This document shows positions 45,314 through 54,345 of a stretch of DNA of 64,000 nucleotides, piece after piece. This stretch comes from Jeotgalibacillus terrae. Lineage in GTDB: Bacteria > Bacillota > Bacilli > Bacillales > Jeotgalibacillaceae. The stretch is from contig NZ_JAFBDK010000001.1 of NCBI RefSeq assembly GCF_016908195.1, positions 124,001 to 188,000 on the forward strand, in the 5' to 3' direction. Numbering within the stretch: position 1 is the stretch's first letter; each line of letters begins with the position of its first letter. The notes under the pieces were generated by a model. That model had not been told where the DNA came from. It did no database searches and saw only the letters and a program-made list of their open reading frames with translations. Both the position numbers and the translations under genes were made by a program.

Positions 45314-46297
45314 TTAGTATTCAGCAAGTTCTTTCATTGCTTTTTCTACTTTATCAGGGTTCACCATAAAGAATTTCTCCATTGTAGGTGCATATGGCAT
45401 TGCGGGTACATCAGGTCCTGCAAGTCGCATAATTGGTGCGTCAAGGTCAAAGAGGCAGTTTTCAGCGATAATGGCAGATACTTCTCCCATAATGCTTCCC
45501 TCTTTTGTATCTTCAGTTAACAATAGTACCTTGCCAGTTTTTGAAGCAGCTTCAATGATCGCTTCTTTATCTAAAGGATAGATGGTACGAAGGTCAAGCA
45601 CGTGTACGCTGTAGCCATCTTCAGCCAGGCGTTCTGCAGCCTGCAGGGCAAAGTGTACGCATAATCCGTAAGTAATCACTGTAATATCTTCGCCTTCACG
45701 TTTCACGTCTGCTTTGCCGATTTCAATAGTATAATCTTCATCCGGCACTTCACCCTTAATCAGACGGTAGGCACGCTTGTGCTCAAAGAACATAACCGGA
45801 TCGTCATCACGGATCGCGGCTTTCAGCAGACCTTTTACATCATGTGGTGTTGAAGGCATAACAATTTTCAGCCCGGGCTGGTTTGCAAATACCGCTTCAA
45901 CAGATTGAGAATGATACAGCGCACCGTGTACACCGCCTCCATAAGGCGCTCTGATCACCATTGGACAGCTCCAGTCGTTATTGGAACGGTAACGGATTTT
46001 TGCTGCTTCTGAGATAATCTGGTTCACAGCAGGCATAATAAAGTCTGCAAATTGCATTTCGGCAATCGGACGCATCCCGTACATAGCAGCTCCGATTCCA
46101 ACACCTGCGATGGCAGATTCTGCAAGAGGTGTATCAATGACACGATCTTCACCGAACTGGTCGTATAATCCATTCGTTGCTTTGAATACGCCACCTTTTT
46201 TCCCAACATCTTCACCAAGGACAAACACGCGCTCGTCCCGTTCCATTTCTTCTTTCATTGCTAATGTAACAGCGTCAATATATGACATTACCGGCAT
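45314..46297 (-). CDS. bkdAB: Branched-chain 2-oxoacid dehydrogenase E1 beta
   Basis: A 327-residue thiamine-dependent transketolase-like E1 beta subunit; GEDVGKKGGVFKATNGL, RPIAEMQFADFI and RAPYGGGVHGALYHSQS are family regions. With E1 alpha it decarboxylates branched-chain 2-oxoacids and passes the acyl group to E2. GGAGG precedes the ATG. It lies 14 bp after bkdAA. Confidence 0.96.
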   Translation of the reverse strand: MPVMSYIDAVTLAMKEEMERDERVFVLGEDVGKKGGVFKATNGLYDQFGEDRVIDTPLAESAIAGVGIGAAMYGMRPIAEMQFADFIMPAVNQIISEAAKIRYRSNNDWSCPMVIRAPYGGGVHGALYHSQSVEAVFANQPGLKIVMPSTPHDVKGLLKAAIRDDDPVMFFEHKRAYRLIKGEVPDEDYTIEIGKADVKREGEDITVITYGLCVHFALQAAERLAEDGYSVHVLDLRTIYPLDKEAIIEAASKTGKVLLLTEDTKEGSIMGEVSAIIAENCLFDLDAPIMRLAGPDVPAMPYAPTMEKFFMVNPDKVEKAMKELAEY

Positions 46298-46311
46298 CGG
46301 TTTATCCTCCT

Positions 46312-47310
46312 TTATTCTTGTTCTGCGTATACGTATTTTAAAGCTGACTCAGCATCTGCATAAGGTGCTTTTTCAGCGTAATCAGTCGCTTCATTTACTT
46401 CTTTCATAATCCGGTCGTTGATTTCTTTTTCGAGCTCATCATTCATGACACCATTCTCTTTCAGGTAAGCACCAAACGTAATGATCGGATCAAGAGATTT
46501 CGCTTTTGCCACTTCATCAGGAGAACGGTATGCACGGTCATCATCATCAGACGAGTGCGCAGTCAGACGGTAAGAGACCGTTTCTACTAATGTTGGGCCT
46601 TCACCACGGCGTCCTCTGTCGGCTGCTTCTTTAACAGCTTTGTAAACTTCAAGCGGATCATTACCATCTACTGTAATACCCGGCATACCATACCCAATCG
46701 CACGGTCTGATACGTTTTCACATGCAAGCTGTTTTTCGATCGGTACAGAGATTGCATACTTATTGTTTTCACACATGAAGATAACGGGCAATTTATGTAC
46801 CCCTGCAAAGTTTGCACCTTCATGGAAATCTCCCTGGTTTGAAGATCCTTCACCAAAAGTAACAAAAGTGACAAGATCTTTTTTCTCCATTTTACCTGCA
46901 AGAGCAAGTCCAACAGCATGCGGGACCTGAGTTGTTACAGGTGATGATCCGGTTACGATCCGCTTTGCTTTGTGACCGAAATGTCCAGGCATCTGACGTC
47001 CGCCTGAGTTAGGGTCTTCTGCTTTTGCAAAACCTGATAGCATCAGTTCACGGGCAGTCATACCAAAATGAAGCACAACCCCCATATCTCTATAGTAAGG
47101 AAGAGCATAATCTTTTTCTGTATCAAGTGCGTAGGCTGCTCCAACCTGTGCAGCTTCCTGACCCTGACATGAAATAACAAATGGAATTTTACCTGAACGG
47201 TTCAATAGCCACATACGTTCGTCGATTCGTCTTGCCATTAACATCGTTTCATATATTTTCAAAACATCTTCATTTGTCAGACCTAATTCTTCGTGACGTG
47301 AATTTGACAT
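46312..47310 (-). CDS. bkdAA: Branched-chain 2-oxoacid dehydrogenase E1 alpha
   Basis: A 332-residue E1 alpha subunit. The thiamine diphosphate motif is FGEGSSNQGDFHEGANFAG...CENN, and the phospho-loop region YRLTAHSSDDDDR is conserved. ATG 47310 has GGAGGCG upstream; a longer reading overlaps lpd. Part of the lpd-bkdAA-bkdAB-bkdB unit. The resulting branched acyl-CoAs also prime branched-chain fatty acids. Confidence 0.95.
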   Translation of the reverse strand: MSNSRHEELGLTNEDVLKIYETMLMARRIDERMWLLNRSGKIPFVISCQGQEAAQVGAAYALDTEKDYALPYYRDMGVVLHFGMTARELMLSGFAKAEDPNSGGRQMPGHFGHKAKRIVTGSSPVTTQVPHAVGLALAGKMEKKDLVTFVTFGEGSSNQGDFHEGANFAGVHKLPVIFMCENNKYAISVPIEKQLACENVSDRAIGYGMPGITVDGNDPLEVYKAVKEAADRGRRGEGPTLVETVSYRLTAHSSDDDDRAYRSPDEVAKAKSLDPIITFGAYLKENGVMNDELEKEINDRIMKEVNEATDYAEKAPYADAESALKYVYAEQE

Positions 47311-47329
47311 TTTACTTTCGCCTCCTGCA

Positions 47330-48751
47330 TTAAGAATGAATTGCTTTTCCATCAACTGCGAGTGCTGCTTCACCGATCGCTTCACTCAGCGTAGGGTGCG
47401 GGTGAATCGTCTGTCCGACTTCCCAAGGTGTAGCGTCAAGTACTTTCGCAAGACCTGCTTCAGAAATCATATCCGTTACATGCGGTCCGATCATATGGAC
47501 GCCTAAGATATCATTTGAAGCTTTATCAGCAATAATTTTCACAAAGCCATCTGACTTTCCGAATACAAGTGCTTTTCCAATTGCTTTAAACGGAAATTTA
47601 CCAACTTTCACATCAAAGCCTTCATCTTTCGCCTGCTGTTCAGTCAGACCTACACTTGCAGCCTCAGGACTTGAATAAATACATTTTGAGACAAGGCTGT
47701 AATCGATCGGTTCAACTTCCATATTTGCAATATGTTCGACGGCATGAATCCCTTCGTGTGACGCCACATGAGCCAGCTGCAGCCCGCCGATCACGTCACC
47801 GATCGCATAGATATGAGATTCTTTTGTTTGTAGCTTGTTATTCACTTTAATAAATCCGTTTTCCACCTGAATATCAGTGTTTTCAAGTCCAATACCTTCA
47901 GTATTTGCGCTGCGGCCAACGGAAACAAGAATCTTTTCAGCCGTATAGGTAATCGTTTCACCTTTTACTTCAGCTGAGATGGACACTTCATCTCCAGTAG
48001 AGGCACTTTCAGCATCCACTTTAGCTGAAGTAACAATTGTAATTCCTTTTTTCTTCAGAAGCTTTTCCATTTCTTTAGACACGTCGCTGTCTTCAGTAGG
48101 AATAATACGGTCTGCGTACTCAAGCACTGTTACTTCAACACCAAAGTCATTTAACATTGAAGCCCACTCGATACCGATTACACCTCCGCCTACGATAATG
48201 ATAGACTTTGGAAGCTCTTCAAGCTCTAACGTTTCATCAGAGCTCAGAATATGCTTACCGTCAATTTCAAGGCCTGGCAGAGACCGTGGTCTAGAGCCGG
48301 TTGCAACAATCACATTTTTCGGTATGAGCATTTCATTTTCTGTACCGTCAGTCATTTCCACTGAAACCGTGCCGGGCATTGGAGAGAAGATAGATGGTCC
48401 GAGAATTCTTCCAAATCCATCAAATACATCTATTTTCCCCTGCTTCATCAGATGCTGTACACCTTTATGGAGCTGGTCTACAATGGCCTGTTTTCTTTGC
48501 TGTACTTTCGTAAAGTTTAAAACGGCTTCGCTGATCTCAACTCCGAATTCTTCTGCATTCTTTGCTGTTGCGAATACTTCAGCGCTTCTCAAAAGGGCTT
48601 TACTTGGAATACAGCCTCTATGAAGACACGTACCACCTATCTTACCTTTTTCTACGATCGCTGTTTTCAATCCAAGCTGTGAAGCTCTGATTGCAGCTAC
48701 GTACCCGCCAGTACCGCCACCGATAATGACGAGATCATATTCTTCTGCCAT
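47330..48751 (-). CDS. lpdV: Dihydrolipoyl dehydrogenase (E3) of the bkd complex
   Basis: A 473-residue flavoprotein disulfide reductase. FAD motif GGGTGGYVAA, redox-active Cys pair in GGTCLHRGCIPSK (residues ~42-47), NAD motif GGGVIGIEWA and the C-terminal HPHPTLSE active-site His are all intact. It reoxidises lipoyl groups with NAD. AGGAGG precedes the ATG; it follows buk by 11 bp. Confidence 0.96.
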   Translation of the reverse strand: MAEEYDLVIIGGGTGGYVAAIRASQLGLKTAIVEKGKIGGTCLHRGCIPSKALLRSAEVFATAKNAEEFGVEISEAVLNFTKVQQRKQAIVDQLHKGVQHLMKQGKIDVFDGFGRILGPSIFSPMPGTVSVEMTDGTENEMLIPKNVIVATGSRPRSLPGLEIDGKHILSSDETLELEELPKSIIIVGGGVIGIEWASMLNDFGVEVTVLEYADRIIPTEDSDVSKEMEKLLKKKGITIVTSAKVDAESASTGDEVSISAEVKGETITYTAEKILVSVGRSANTEGIGLENTDIQVENGFIKVNNKLQTKESHIYAIGDVIGGLQLAHVASHEGIHAVEHIANMEVEPIDYSLVSKCIYSSPEAASVGLTEQQAKDEGFDVKVGKFPFKAIGKALVFGKSDGFVKIIADKASNDILGVHMIGPHVTDMISEAGLAKVLDATPWEVGQTIHPHPTLSEAIGEAALAVDGKAIHS

Positions 48752-48762
48752 GATGATTCCTC

Positions 48763-49848
48763 CTAGTTCGCTGAATATATTTTTGCAGATTCTTCATTAC
48801 GCAATACTCTGAGGGCACCCTCCGCGAGTGCCTGCAGTTCATTTTCGCCAGGCTGAACAATCACATCAGCAATCCAGTCAACGCGATTACTGATCAGTTC
48901 AACAAACTCTTTTCCATACGCAAGTCCACCAGTCAGGATAATCGCATCAGCCTTTCCGCTGACAGCTGCAGCGGCAGCACCGATTTCCTTCGCTACCTGA
49001 TAGGCCATTGCATCATAGACCTGTTTTGCTTTTGCGTCCCCTTTTTGAATCATCTGCTCAACTTTCACTGCATCATTGGTCCCCAGATAGCCTACAAGAC
49101 CCCCCTGGCCAACAAGCATTTTCATAATTTCTTCTCTATAATAATTTCCTGAAAAACATAACTCAACAAGGTCTCCAGCCGGTACGGTACCTGCCCGCTC
49201 CGGACTGAATGGCCCATCCCCGTGCAGTCCGTTATTCACATCAATCACCCGTCCATTTTGATGAACACCTACAGTAATACCTCCGCCCATGTGTGTCACG
49301 ATAAAGGTCGATTCACTGTATGGCTTACCGATTTCTTTTGCTACACGGCGGGCAACTGCTTTTTGATTCAGCGCATGAAAAATACTTTTTCGTTCAATTA
49401 ATGAAAATCCTGAAACCCTTGCAGTATCTGACAGTTCATCTACTACAACAGGATCCACGATAAACGAAGGAATATTCAGCCCTTCAGCAATCTCAAACGC
49501 AATAATGCCGCCAAGATTTGATGCATGCTGACCGGAGTACCCCTGTCTCAGATCTTTAAGCATTGCATCATTTACGCTGTAAGTACCCCCTTCGATCGGT
49601 CTTAGGAGACCCCCGCGGCCACATACAGCATTGAGTTTGGAGACATTCATTCCTTCTTCATCAAGTGCTTCAAGAATTGTTTTTTTTCTGAACTGATACT
49701 GGTCAATAATTTTTTCGAATTGATCAATCTCAGCAGTTTCATGGCGAATTGTTTTTTCCAAAATGGCAGTTTCATTGTCAAAGATCCCTATTTTTGTAGA
49801 TGTGGATCCTGGATTGATTACTAATATACGGTATTGTTGATCCTGCAC
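48763..49848 (-). CDS. buk: Butyrate (branched-chain fatty acid) kinase
   Basis: A 361-residue ASKHA-fold acyl kinase: [14 protein letters not shown] phosphate-1 motif, [16 protein letters not shown] and ILTGGLAYG. It makes ATP from acyl phosphates formed by Ptb, giving substrate-level energy from valine, isoleucine and leucine. The start is GTG at 49848 after GGAGGG. It sits between bcd and lpdV. Confidence 0.95.
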   Translation of the reverse strand: MQDQQYRILVINPGSTSTKIGIFDNETAILEKTIRHETAEIDQFEKIIDQYQFRKKTILEALDEEGMNVSKLNAVCGRGGLLRPIEGGTYSVNDAMLKDLRQGYSGQHASNLGGIIAFEIAEGLNIPSFIVDPVVVDELSDTARVSGFSLIERKSIFHALNQKAVARRVAKEIGKPYSESTFIVTHMGGGITVGVHQNGRVIDVNNGLHGDGPFSPERAGTVPAGDLVELCFSGNYYREEIMKMLVGQGGLVGYLGTNDAVKVEQMIQKGDAKAKQVYDAMAYQVAKEIGAAAAAVSGKADAIILTGGLAYGKEFVELISNRVDWIADVIVQPGENELQALAEGALRVLRNEESAKIYSAN

Positions 49849-49911
49849 GTTATTCCCTCCAACCTACAGACCAATGCACCCGCTTTGCAGGTGCATCAGT
49901 TTATTCAAAAA

Positions 49912-51006
49912 TTATCTTCTGCTTAAAATATTGTGTTCACTGCGAAGAAATTGACTTCTTGATTTCGCCATACTCGCAATACGCTCTTCTGCCATTCGAT
50001 CAGCAGCAAGGTAGCTAGGCACCCCGTCACGCTTTGCAATCTCAAAAACACGCGCTACGTTATCATAAACTTTTTCTACATTTTTCATCGCACGTTCACG
50101 GTTATAGCCGTATAATTCATCAGCTACATTGATTACTCCACCTGCATTAATAACATAATCAGGTGCATAAACAATGCCACGCTCATGAAGAATATCTCCG
50201 TGCTTTGTTTCTCTTAACTGGTTATTAGCTGCCCCTGCGATCACATCGGCTTTTAGGACTTCAAGCGTTTGGTCGTTAATAATCGCGCCAAGAGCACAAG
50301 GTGCAAAGATATCACATTCCACGCCGTAAATTTCGTTTGGTTCAACAGCCTTTGCACCAAACTCCTCAACAGCACGCTGAACAGATTCTTTGTTAATATC
50401 TGTTACAATCAGGTTTGCTCCTTCTTCATGTAAGTGACGGCAAAGTGTGAAGGCTACATTCCCTACTCCCTGAACGGCAATTGTTTTACCTTCAAGTGAA
50501 TCGCTGCCGTAAGCTTCCTTCGCTGCAGCTTTAATGCCGCGATATACGCCATAAGCTGTTACAGGTGAAGGGTTACCGGATGAGCCGAATGCAGGTGAAA
50601 TACCTGTGACGTAGTCAGTTTCTTCATGGATCAGATCCATGTCCTTCACTGTCGTTCCTACATCTTCAGCTGTAATATAGCGGCCTGCAAGACCCTGGAT
50701 ATAACGGCCGAACGCACGGAACATCTCATCATTTTTATCTTTAAGAGGATCTCCGATGATAACTGTTTTACCGCCGCCCAGATTCAGTCCTGCTGCTGCG
50801 TTTTTATAGGTCATTCCTTTTGCCAGGCGAAGCGCATCCTCAATAGCTGCTTCTTCTGAATCGTAAGTCCACATTCTCGTACCGCCCAATGCAGGTCCAA
50901 GCGTTGTATCATGAATGGCGATAATTGCTTTCAAACCTGAATTTTTGTCCTGGCAGAATACCAGCTGCTCATAATCGTATTGCTCCATATAAGTAAATAG
51001 TTCCAT
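49912..51006 (-). CDS. bcd: Leucine (branched-chain amino acid) dehydrogenase
   Basis: A 364-residue NAD-dependent amino acid dehydrogenase. The catalytic Lys is in [20 protein letters not shown] (about residue 80) with the upstream Lys/Gly region PALGGTRMW; the Rossmann motif is [10 protein letters not shown]. It deaminates Leu, Ile and Val to the 2-oxoacids used by the Bkd complex. GGGGGAAATTACG precedes the ATG. It follows ptb by 16 bp. Confidence 0.96.
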   Translation of the reverse strand: MELFTYMEQYDYEQLVFCQDKNSGLKAIIAIHDTTLGPALGGTRMWTYDSEEAAIEDALRLAKGMTYKNAAAGLNLGGGKTVIIGDPLKDKNDEMFRAFGRYIQGLAGRYITAEDVGTTVKDMDLIHEETDYVTGISPAFGSSGNPSPVTAYGVYRGIKAAAKEAYGSDSLEGKTIAVQGVGNVAFTLCRHLHEEGANLIVTDINKESVQRAVEEFGAKAVEPNEIYGVECDIFAPCALGAIINDQTLEVLKADVIAGAANNQLRETKHGDILHERGIVYAPDYVINAGGVINVADELYGYNRERAMKNVEKVYDNVARVFEIAKRDGVPSYLAADRMAEERIASMAKSRSQFLRSEHNILSRR

Positions 51007-51022
51007 CGTAATTTCCCCCTAA

Positions 51023-51925
51023 TTAATATGATGTACAAATCGCAAGTGCTAATGAATAGAGCTTGCTTTCAGCTGTATCAGCTCTTGATGTCAGAACAAT
51101 CGGCGCTTTGGCACCGGAAATGACTGCTCCTACTTTACTGTTACCAAAATACATTAAAGACTTATATAAAATATTGCCTGATTCTATTGATGGGACGAGC
51201 AGAATATCTGCATTTCCTGCTGCAGGACCTGTAATCCCTTTATGAGCGGCTGCTGTCTCTGAAACTGCATTATCAAGTGCAAGTGGACCATCAATGAGAC
51301 AGCCTTTTATCTGTCCCCTTCTGTTCATTTGCGTTAACGCTGCAGCATCAAGTGTTGCCTGCATAGCAGGGTTAATCGTCTCTACAGCTGCAAGTGGTGC
51401 GACTGAAGGGTTTTTAAGACCTGTCCCGTGTGCAATTTTTACCGCATTGTTAACGATTTGCACTTTCTGATTCAGATCAGGTGCAATATTCATTGCAGCA
51501 TCAGTGACAAAGATACTTCTTCCAATAGAAGGAACTTCGAATAAAGCAACGTGTGAAAGAACGCTTCCTGTTCTGAGCCCTACTTCTTTATTCAACACTG
51601 CTTTTAATAAAACAGACGTTTCGACATGCCCTTTCATCAGCACACCTGCGCGTCCTGAACTAACGAGCTTTACAGCCTCAAGTGCAGCCTGGCTATGTTC
51701 TGTATGATGAAATTCTATTGCCTCGTGCTGATCAAGAGCGGGAAATGATTGTCTGATTATAGCGTTAATGGACTGTTTATCACCAACCAGTATGAAACGG
51801 CCCAGCTTTTTTTCAATCGCCATCTCCACCGCTTTCAGTACTTCCTGGTCTTCTGCAGCTGCAACAGCTACCGTTGCTCCCGCAGCCGATTCAGCTTTTC
51901 TGAAAATATCTTCAAAACGTATCAA
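51023..51925 (-). CDS. ptb: Phosphate butyryltransferase (branched-chain acyl-CoA)
   Basis: A 300-residue phosphotransacetylase-fold enzyme that swaps CoA for phosphate on butyryl or branched acyl-CoA. Family regions LMKGHVETSVLLKAVLN, VTDAAMNIAPDL, IDGPLALDNAVS and GNADILLVPSIESGN are present. TTG 51925 is the start: AAAGGAG is 8 bases upstream, inside the end of bkdR. It begins one base after the bkdR stop, so no promoter fits between them. Confidence 0.95.
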   Translation of the reverse strand: MIRFEDIFRKAESAAGATVAVAAAEDQEVLKAVEMAIEKKLGRFILVGDKQSINAIIRQSFPALDQHEAIEFHHTEHSQAALEAVKLVSSGRAGVLMKGHVETSVLLKAVLNKEVGLRTGSVLSHVALFEVPSIGRSIFVTDAAMNIAPDLNQKVQIVNNAVKIAHGTGLKNPSVAPLAAVETINPAMQATLDAAALTQMNRRGQIKGCLIDGPLALDNAVSETAAAHKGITGPAAGNADILLVPSIESGNILYKSLMYFGNSKVGAVISGAKAPIVLTSRADTAESKLYSLALAICTSY

Positions 51926-51926
51926 T

Positions 51927-53942
51927 CTATCCACTCCTTTCAATTTCAACCTGGTATTTCTCAATTTTGTAATATAAATTCCGGATTGAAATATCAAGTT
52001 CCTTTGCTGTTGCTGTTTTATTGCCGCTATGCTTTCTTAAGGTCTGTTCTATAATTTCTTTTTCAACGTTTTCCAGCTGTTCTGCCAGTGGCCCATTCAT
52101 CTCCCGCTTAAACGACTGCTCGGTCTGAAGTGGTATTAAGTGCTTATGCTCAATCAGTTCTTCTTTAGGATCCATAAATATCATTGCTCTGCTTAATACA
52201 TTTTCAAGCTCCCGTACATTTCCGGGCCAGTCATGATGGATTAACTGATCAAGCGCTGATTCTGAAATTCCTCTTACCGTTCTGCCAAATGATTGATTCA
52301 GCTTCAAAATTAACCTTTCACAGATGGCAGGAATATCTTCCTTATGCGTTCTGAGTGCAGGCAGCTGAAGCGTCAGCCTTGATAAATAATAGTAGAGCTC
52401 TTCCATAAACTTACCTTTTGCGATTGCCCGCTCCAGATTAATATGGGAAGCCGTGATCACCCTTGCATGTAACTTCTTTGATGAGTTGCCATTGTTTGCA
52501 GGGAGATTCTTTGTTTTGAGTGCTTTAAGAATCATTTCCTGTGCATCAAGACTCAGTTCTCCAATCTCATCAAGAAAAACAGTTCCATCTCCCGCTTTCT
52601 CGAATACCCCTGGTGAGGAGCCGTTGCCAAAAAGCGTCTCCTGCAGGAATACTGATGGCATACTGCCGCAGTTCACTCTGATAAATGAGTTATACTTCCG
52701 GTCACTTCCGTTGTGGATCGCATTAGCAAAAAGTTCTTTCCCGCTTCCCTGTTCTCCTCTTAAAAGAACGGTGGTCCCGGTCTTGGAAGCAACTTTTGCC
52801 TGTTCAGTAACGAGCATCATTTCATCAGAACTGCCTAAAATATCTTCAAACGTATATTTTGCTTCAAGTGACCGGATAATCCTTCTGGCCCTGTCTAGCT
52901 CACTCGTCAACTGATGTATTTCTGACAAATCATGTATGACACCAACGCTTCCTTTTAATTGCCCATTCACGATGATCGGAGCTACGTTAACAGCCACTTC
53001 TTTTTTATTTGGTCCGACAACCATTTTGACACCGCGGACTGCACGTCTGGTTTTAAGTACCTTCATATGCATACTTTCACCTTCAGAAATATCTGCTTCT
53101 GCCGGCTGGTTAATCACTTCAGCTTCTGTAAGCCCGGTTAACCTCGTATATGCACGGTTGATCATAATACCGCGACCCTGCTCATCAACAACTGAGATTG
53201 CATCATCACTTGACTGGATGATCGCCTCTAGCATCGTTTGAATTTCTTTCAGATTCGTCATCTCTTCAGCCAGGTTAACGACTTCAGTAATGTCTTTAAA
53301 AACTGCAAATGCACCTATAATATCGCCCGATTCATTTACCATCGGGATTCTTGTAGTTACGACTTTAGTTCCATTATCGAGCATGAGCTCCTGATTGTTT
53401 TCAGCTCTGCCGGTTTCAATAATTCTTGGCAGACCGCTGAGAGGCACAACCTGATAGATAGACTGGTGAAGTGCTTTCTTTTTTTCAATGCCAATCATGT
53501 CAGCAGCCCGGTCATTAAATAAGATAATTCTGTGATCACAATCAATTCCGATCATGCCGTCATGTGTGGAATTCATTGCAAGTTCCCGTATGTAAGAATC
53601 ATGTTCTAAATGTGAAATAAGCGATTCTTTTTCTGTCAACAGTTGAAAAATAAGTGAAGCTACACTTCCTGGTATTAATACTGTCCTTTTAGATCTGGCT
53701 TCTCTCAAATGATTAAAAGTTTCTTCATCCCCAGTTACATCAATTATGATATCTGTTTCGATGCTTAAAAACTTTTCCCAGTGTTGGCCTGTCTGAATGC
53801 CCATAGATTGTGCCAATATCAGACCCGGCGCTTGCGGATCGTGATCGACAACTGCATACACTTGAAAAGCATCACTTTCAGCCATCACTTGCAGCAGGGC
53901 GACACCTCCACGCCCAGCTCCGACTATCAGCACTTTTTGCAA
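51927..53942 (-). CDS. bkdR: BkdR-like PAS/AAA+/Fis regulator with degenerate ATPase domain
   Basis: A 671-residue regulator placed like B. subtilis BkdR. Domains: N-terminal Rossmann-like domain (GAGRGG, residues 8-13); two PAS-type domains (about 115-220 and 235-345); AAA+ domain of the sigma-54 activator type (about 365-600); Fis-type helix-turn-helix (about 640-662). Walker A GEQGSGKE (396-403), Walker B VFLDEIGE (455-462) and GNVRELE (574-580) are kept. The GAFTGA loop is missing: LFG439 is followed almost directly by GVFEKAGDG. Both arginine-finger positions are changed, to M513 and Y519. The start is TTG 53942 after AAGG. It may act without sigma-54. Confidence 0.9.
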   Translation of the reverse strand: MQKVLIVGAGRGGVALLQVMAESDAFQVYAVVDHDPQAPGLILAQSMGIQTGQHWEKFLSIETDIIIDVTGDEETFNHLREARSKRTVLIPGSVASLIFQLLTEKESLISHLEHDSYIRELAMNSTHDGMIGIDCDHRIILFNDRAADMIGIEKKKALHQSIYQVVPLSGLPRIIETGRAENNQELMLDNGTKVVTTRIPMVNESGDIIGAFAVFKDITEVVNLAEEMTNLKEIQTMLEAIIQSSDDAISVVDEQGRGIMINRAYTRLTGLTEAEVINQPAEADISEGESMHMKVLKTRRAVRGVKMVVGPNKKEVAVNVAPIIVNGQLKGSVGVIHDLSEIHQLTSELDRARRIIRSLEAKYTFEDILGSSDEMMLVTEQAKVASKTGTTVLLRGEQGSGKELFANAIHNGSDRKYNSFIRVNCGSMPSVFLQETLFGNGSSPGVFEKAGDGTVFLDEIGELSLDAQEMILKALKTKNLPANNGNSSKKLHARVITASHINLERAIAKGKFMEELYYYLSRLTLQLPALRTHKEDIPAICERLILKLNQSFGRTVRGISESALDQLIHHDWPGNVRELENVLSRAMIFMDPKEELIEHKHLIPLQTEQSFKREMNGPLAEQLENVEKEIIEQTLRKHSGNKTATAKELDISIRNLYYKIEKYQVEIERSG

Positions 53943-53991
53943 TATATTTCATCCTTCCCTTATGTTCACGCAATATCTTGCAACCTCTTAC

Positions 53992-54020
53992 ATTGTACAT
54001 GAAAGCCTTTTCCTTGACAA
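53992..54020 (-). promoter_or_regulatory. Sigma-A promoter of bkdR and the bkd operon
   Basis: On the minus strand TTGTCA (54020-54015), 17-bp spacer, TACAAT (53997-53992), about 50 bp before bkdR. It is the only promoter-like sequence found before bkdR, and no -24/-12 element was seen. Confidence 0.75.
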
Positions 54021-54042
54021 TGATTTTTATACATCGCATAGT
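54014..54042 (+). promoter_or_regulatory. Divergent promoter of yqzF
   Basis: A perfect TTGACA (54014-54019), 17-bp spacer and weak CATAGT (54037-54042) on the plus strand. Its -35 shares bases with the bkdR -35, so the two divergent promoters overlap. Confidence 0.5.
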
Positions 54043-54075
54043 TTGTACATAATGATTGATATAAGGAGTTTAGTT

Positions 54076-54318
54076 ATGGCACGAATTATTGCACTTATTA
54101 TCCTGCTGATACCGGGTGTTATTGCTGCTTACGGTATTAAATTGATGAGGGATATGTTTTTTGGCATACAGGCTTCCTGGATGCCTTCCCTTGCACTGCA
54201 GTTCTTTTTGGGACTTTTAATGTTTCTAGCAGGCTTAAGTTTTATTGGCGGATTTCTTCTGCACAGAGACCGTAAGAAGAATAAGGTACAGCAGCGATTT
54301 ATTAAAAAAAAGGAGTAA
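54076..54318 (+). CDS. yqzF: DUF2627 small membrane protein, YqzF-like
   Basis: An 80-residue membrane protein with two hydrophobic segments (residues 3-20 and 36-57) and a basic tail (HRDRKKNKVQQRF). It matches DUF2627/YqzF, of unknown function, found next to bkdR in Bacillus. ATG 54076 has AAGGAG 7 bases upstream. It ends in a bidirectional terminator. Confidence 0.88.
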   Translation: MARIIALIILLIPGVIAAYGIKLMRDMFFGIQASWMPSLALQFFLGLLMFLAGLSFIGGFLLHRDRKKNKVQQRFIKKKE

Positions 54319-54345
54319 AAGCATGATTTGCTTTTACTCCTTTTT
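54307..54345. terminator. Bidirectional terminator between yqzF and yqiK
   Basis: A perfect 17-bp stem (54307-54323, 54329-54345) with a 5-base loop; it covers the ends of both convergent genes. Confidence 0.92.

Noticed and set aside
47979-48623. 214-codon open frame on the plus strand
   Set aside because: It lies wholly antisense to lpdV, whose protein is fully conserved, and its sequence is Ser/Thr/Pro-rich in the way of antisense frames.
53943-53991. Possible sigma-54 promoter before bkdR (GG and GC pairs near TTGCAAG)
   Set aside because: The spacing between GG and GC is 12 bases, not 10, and the flanking consensus does not fit.
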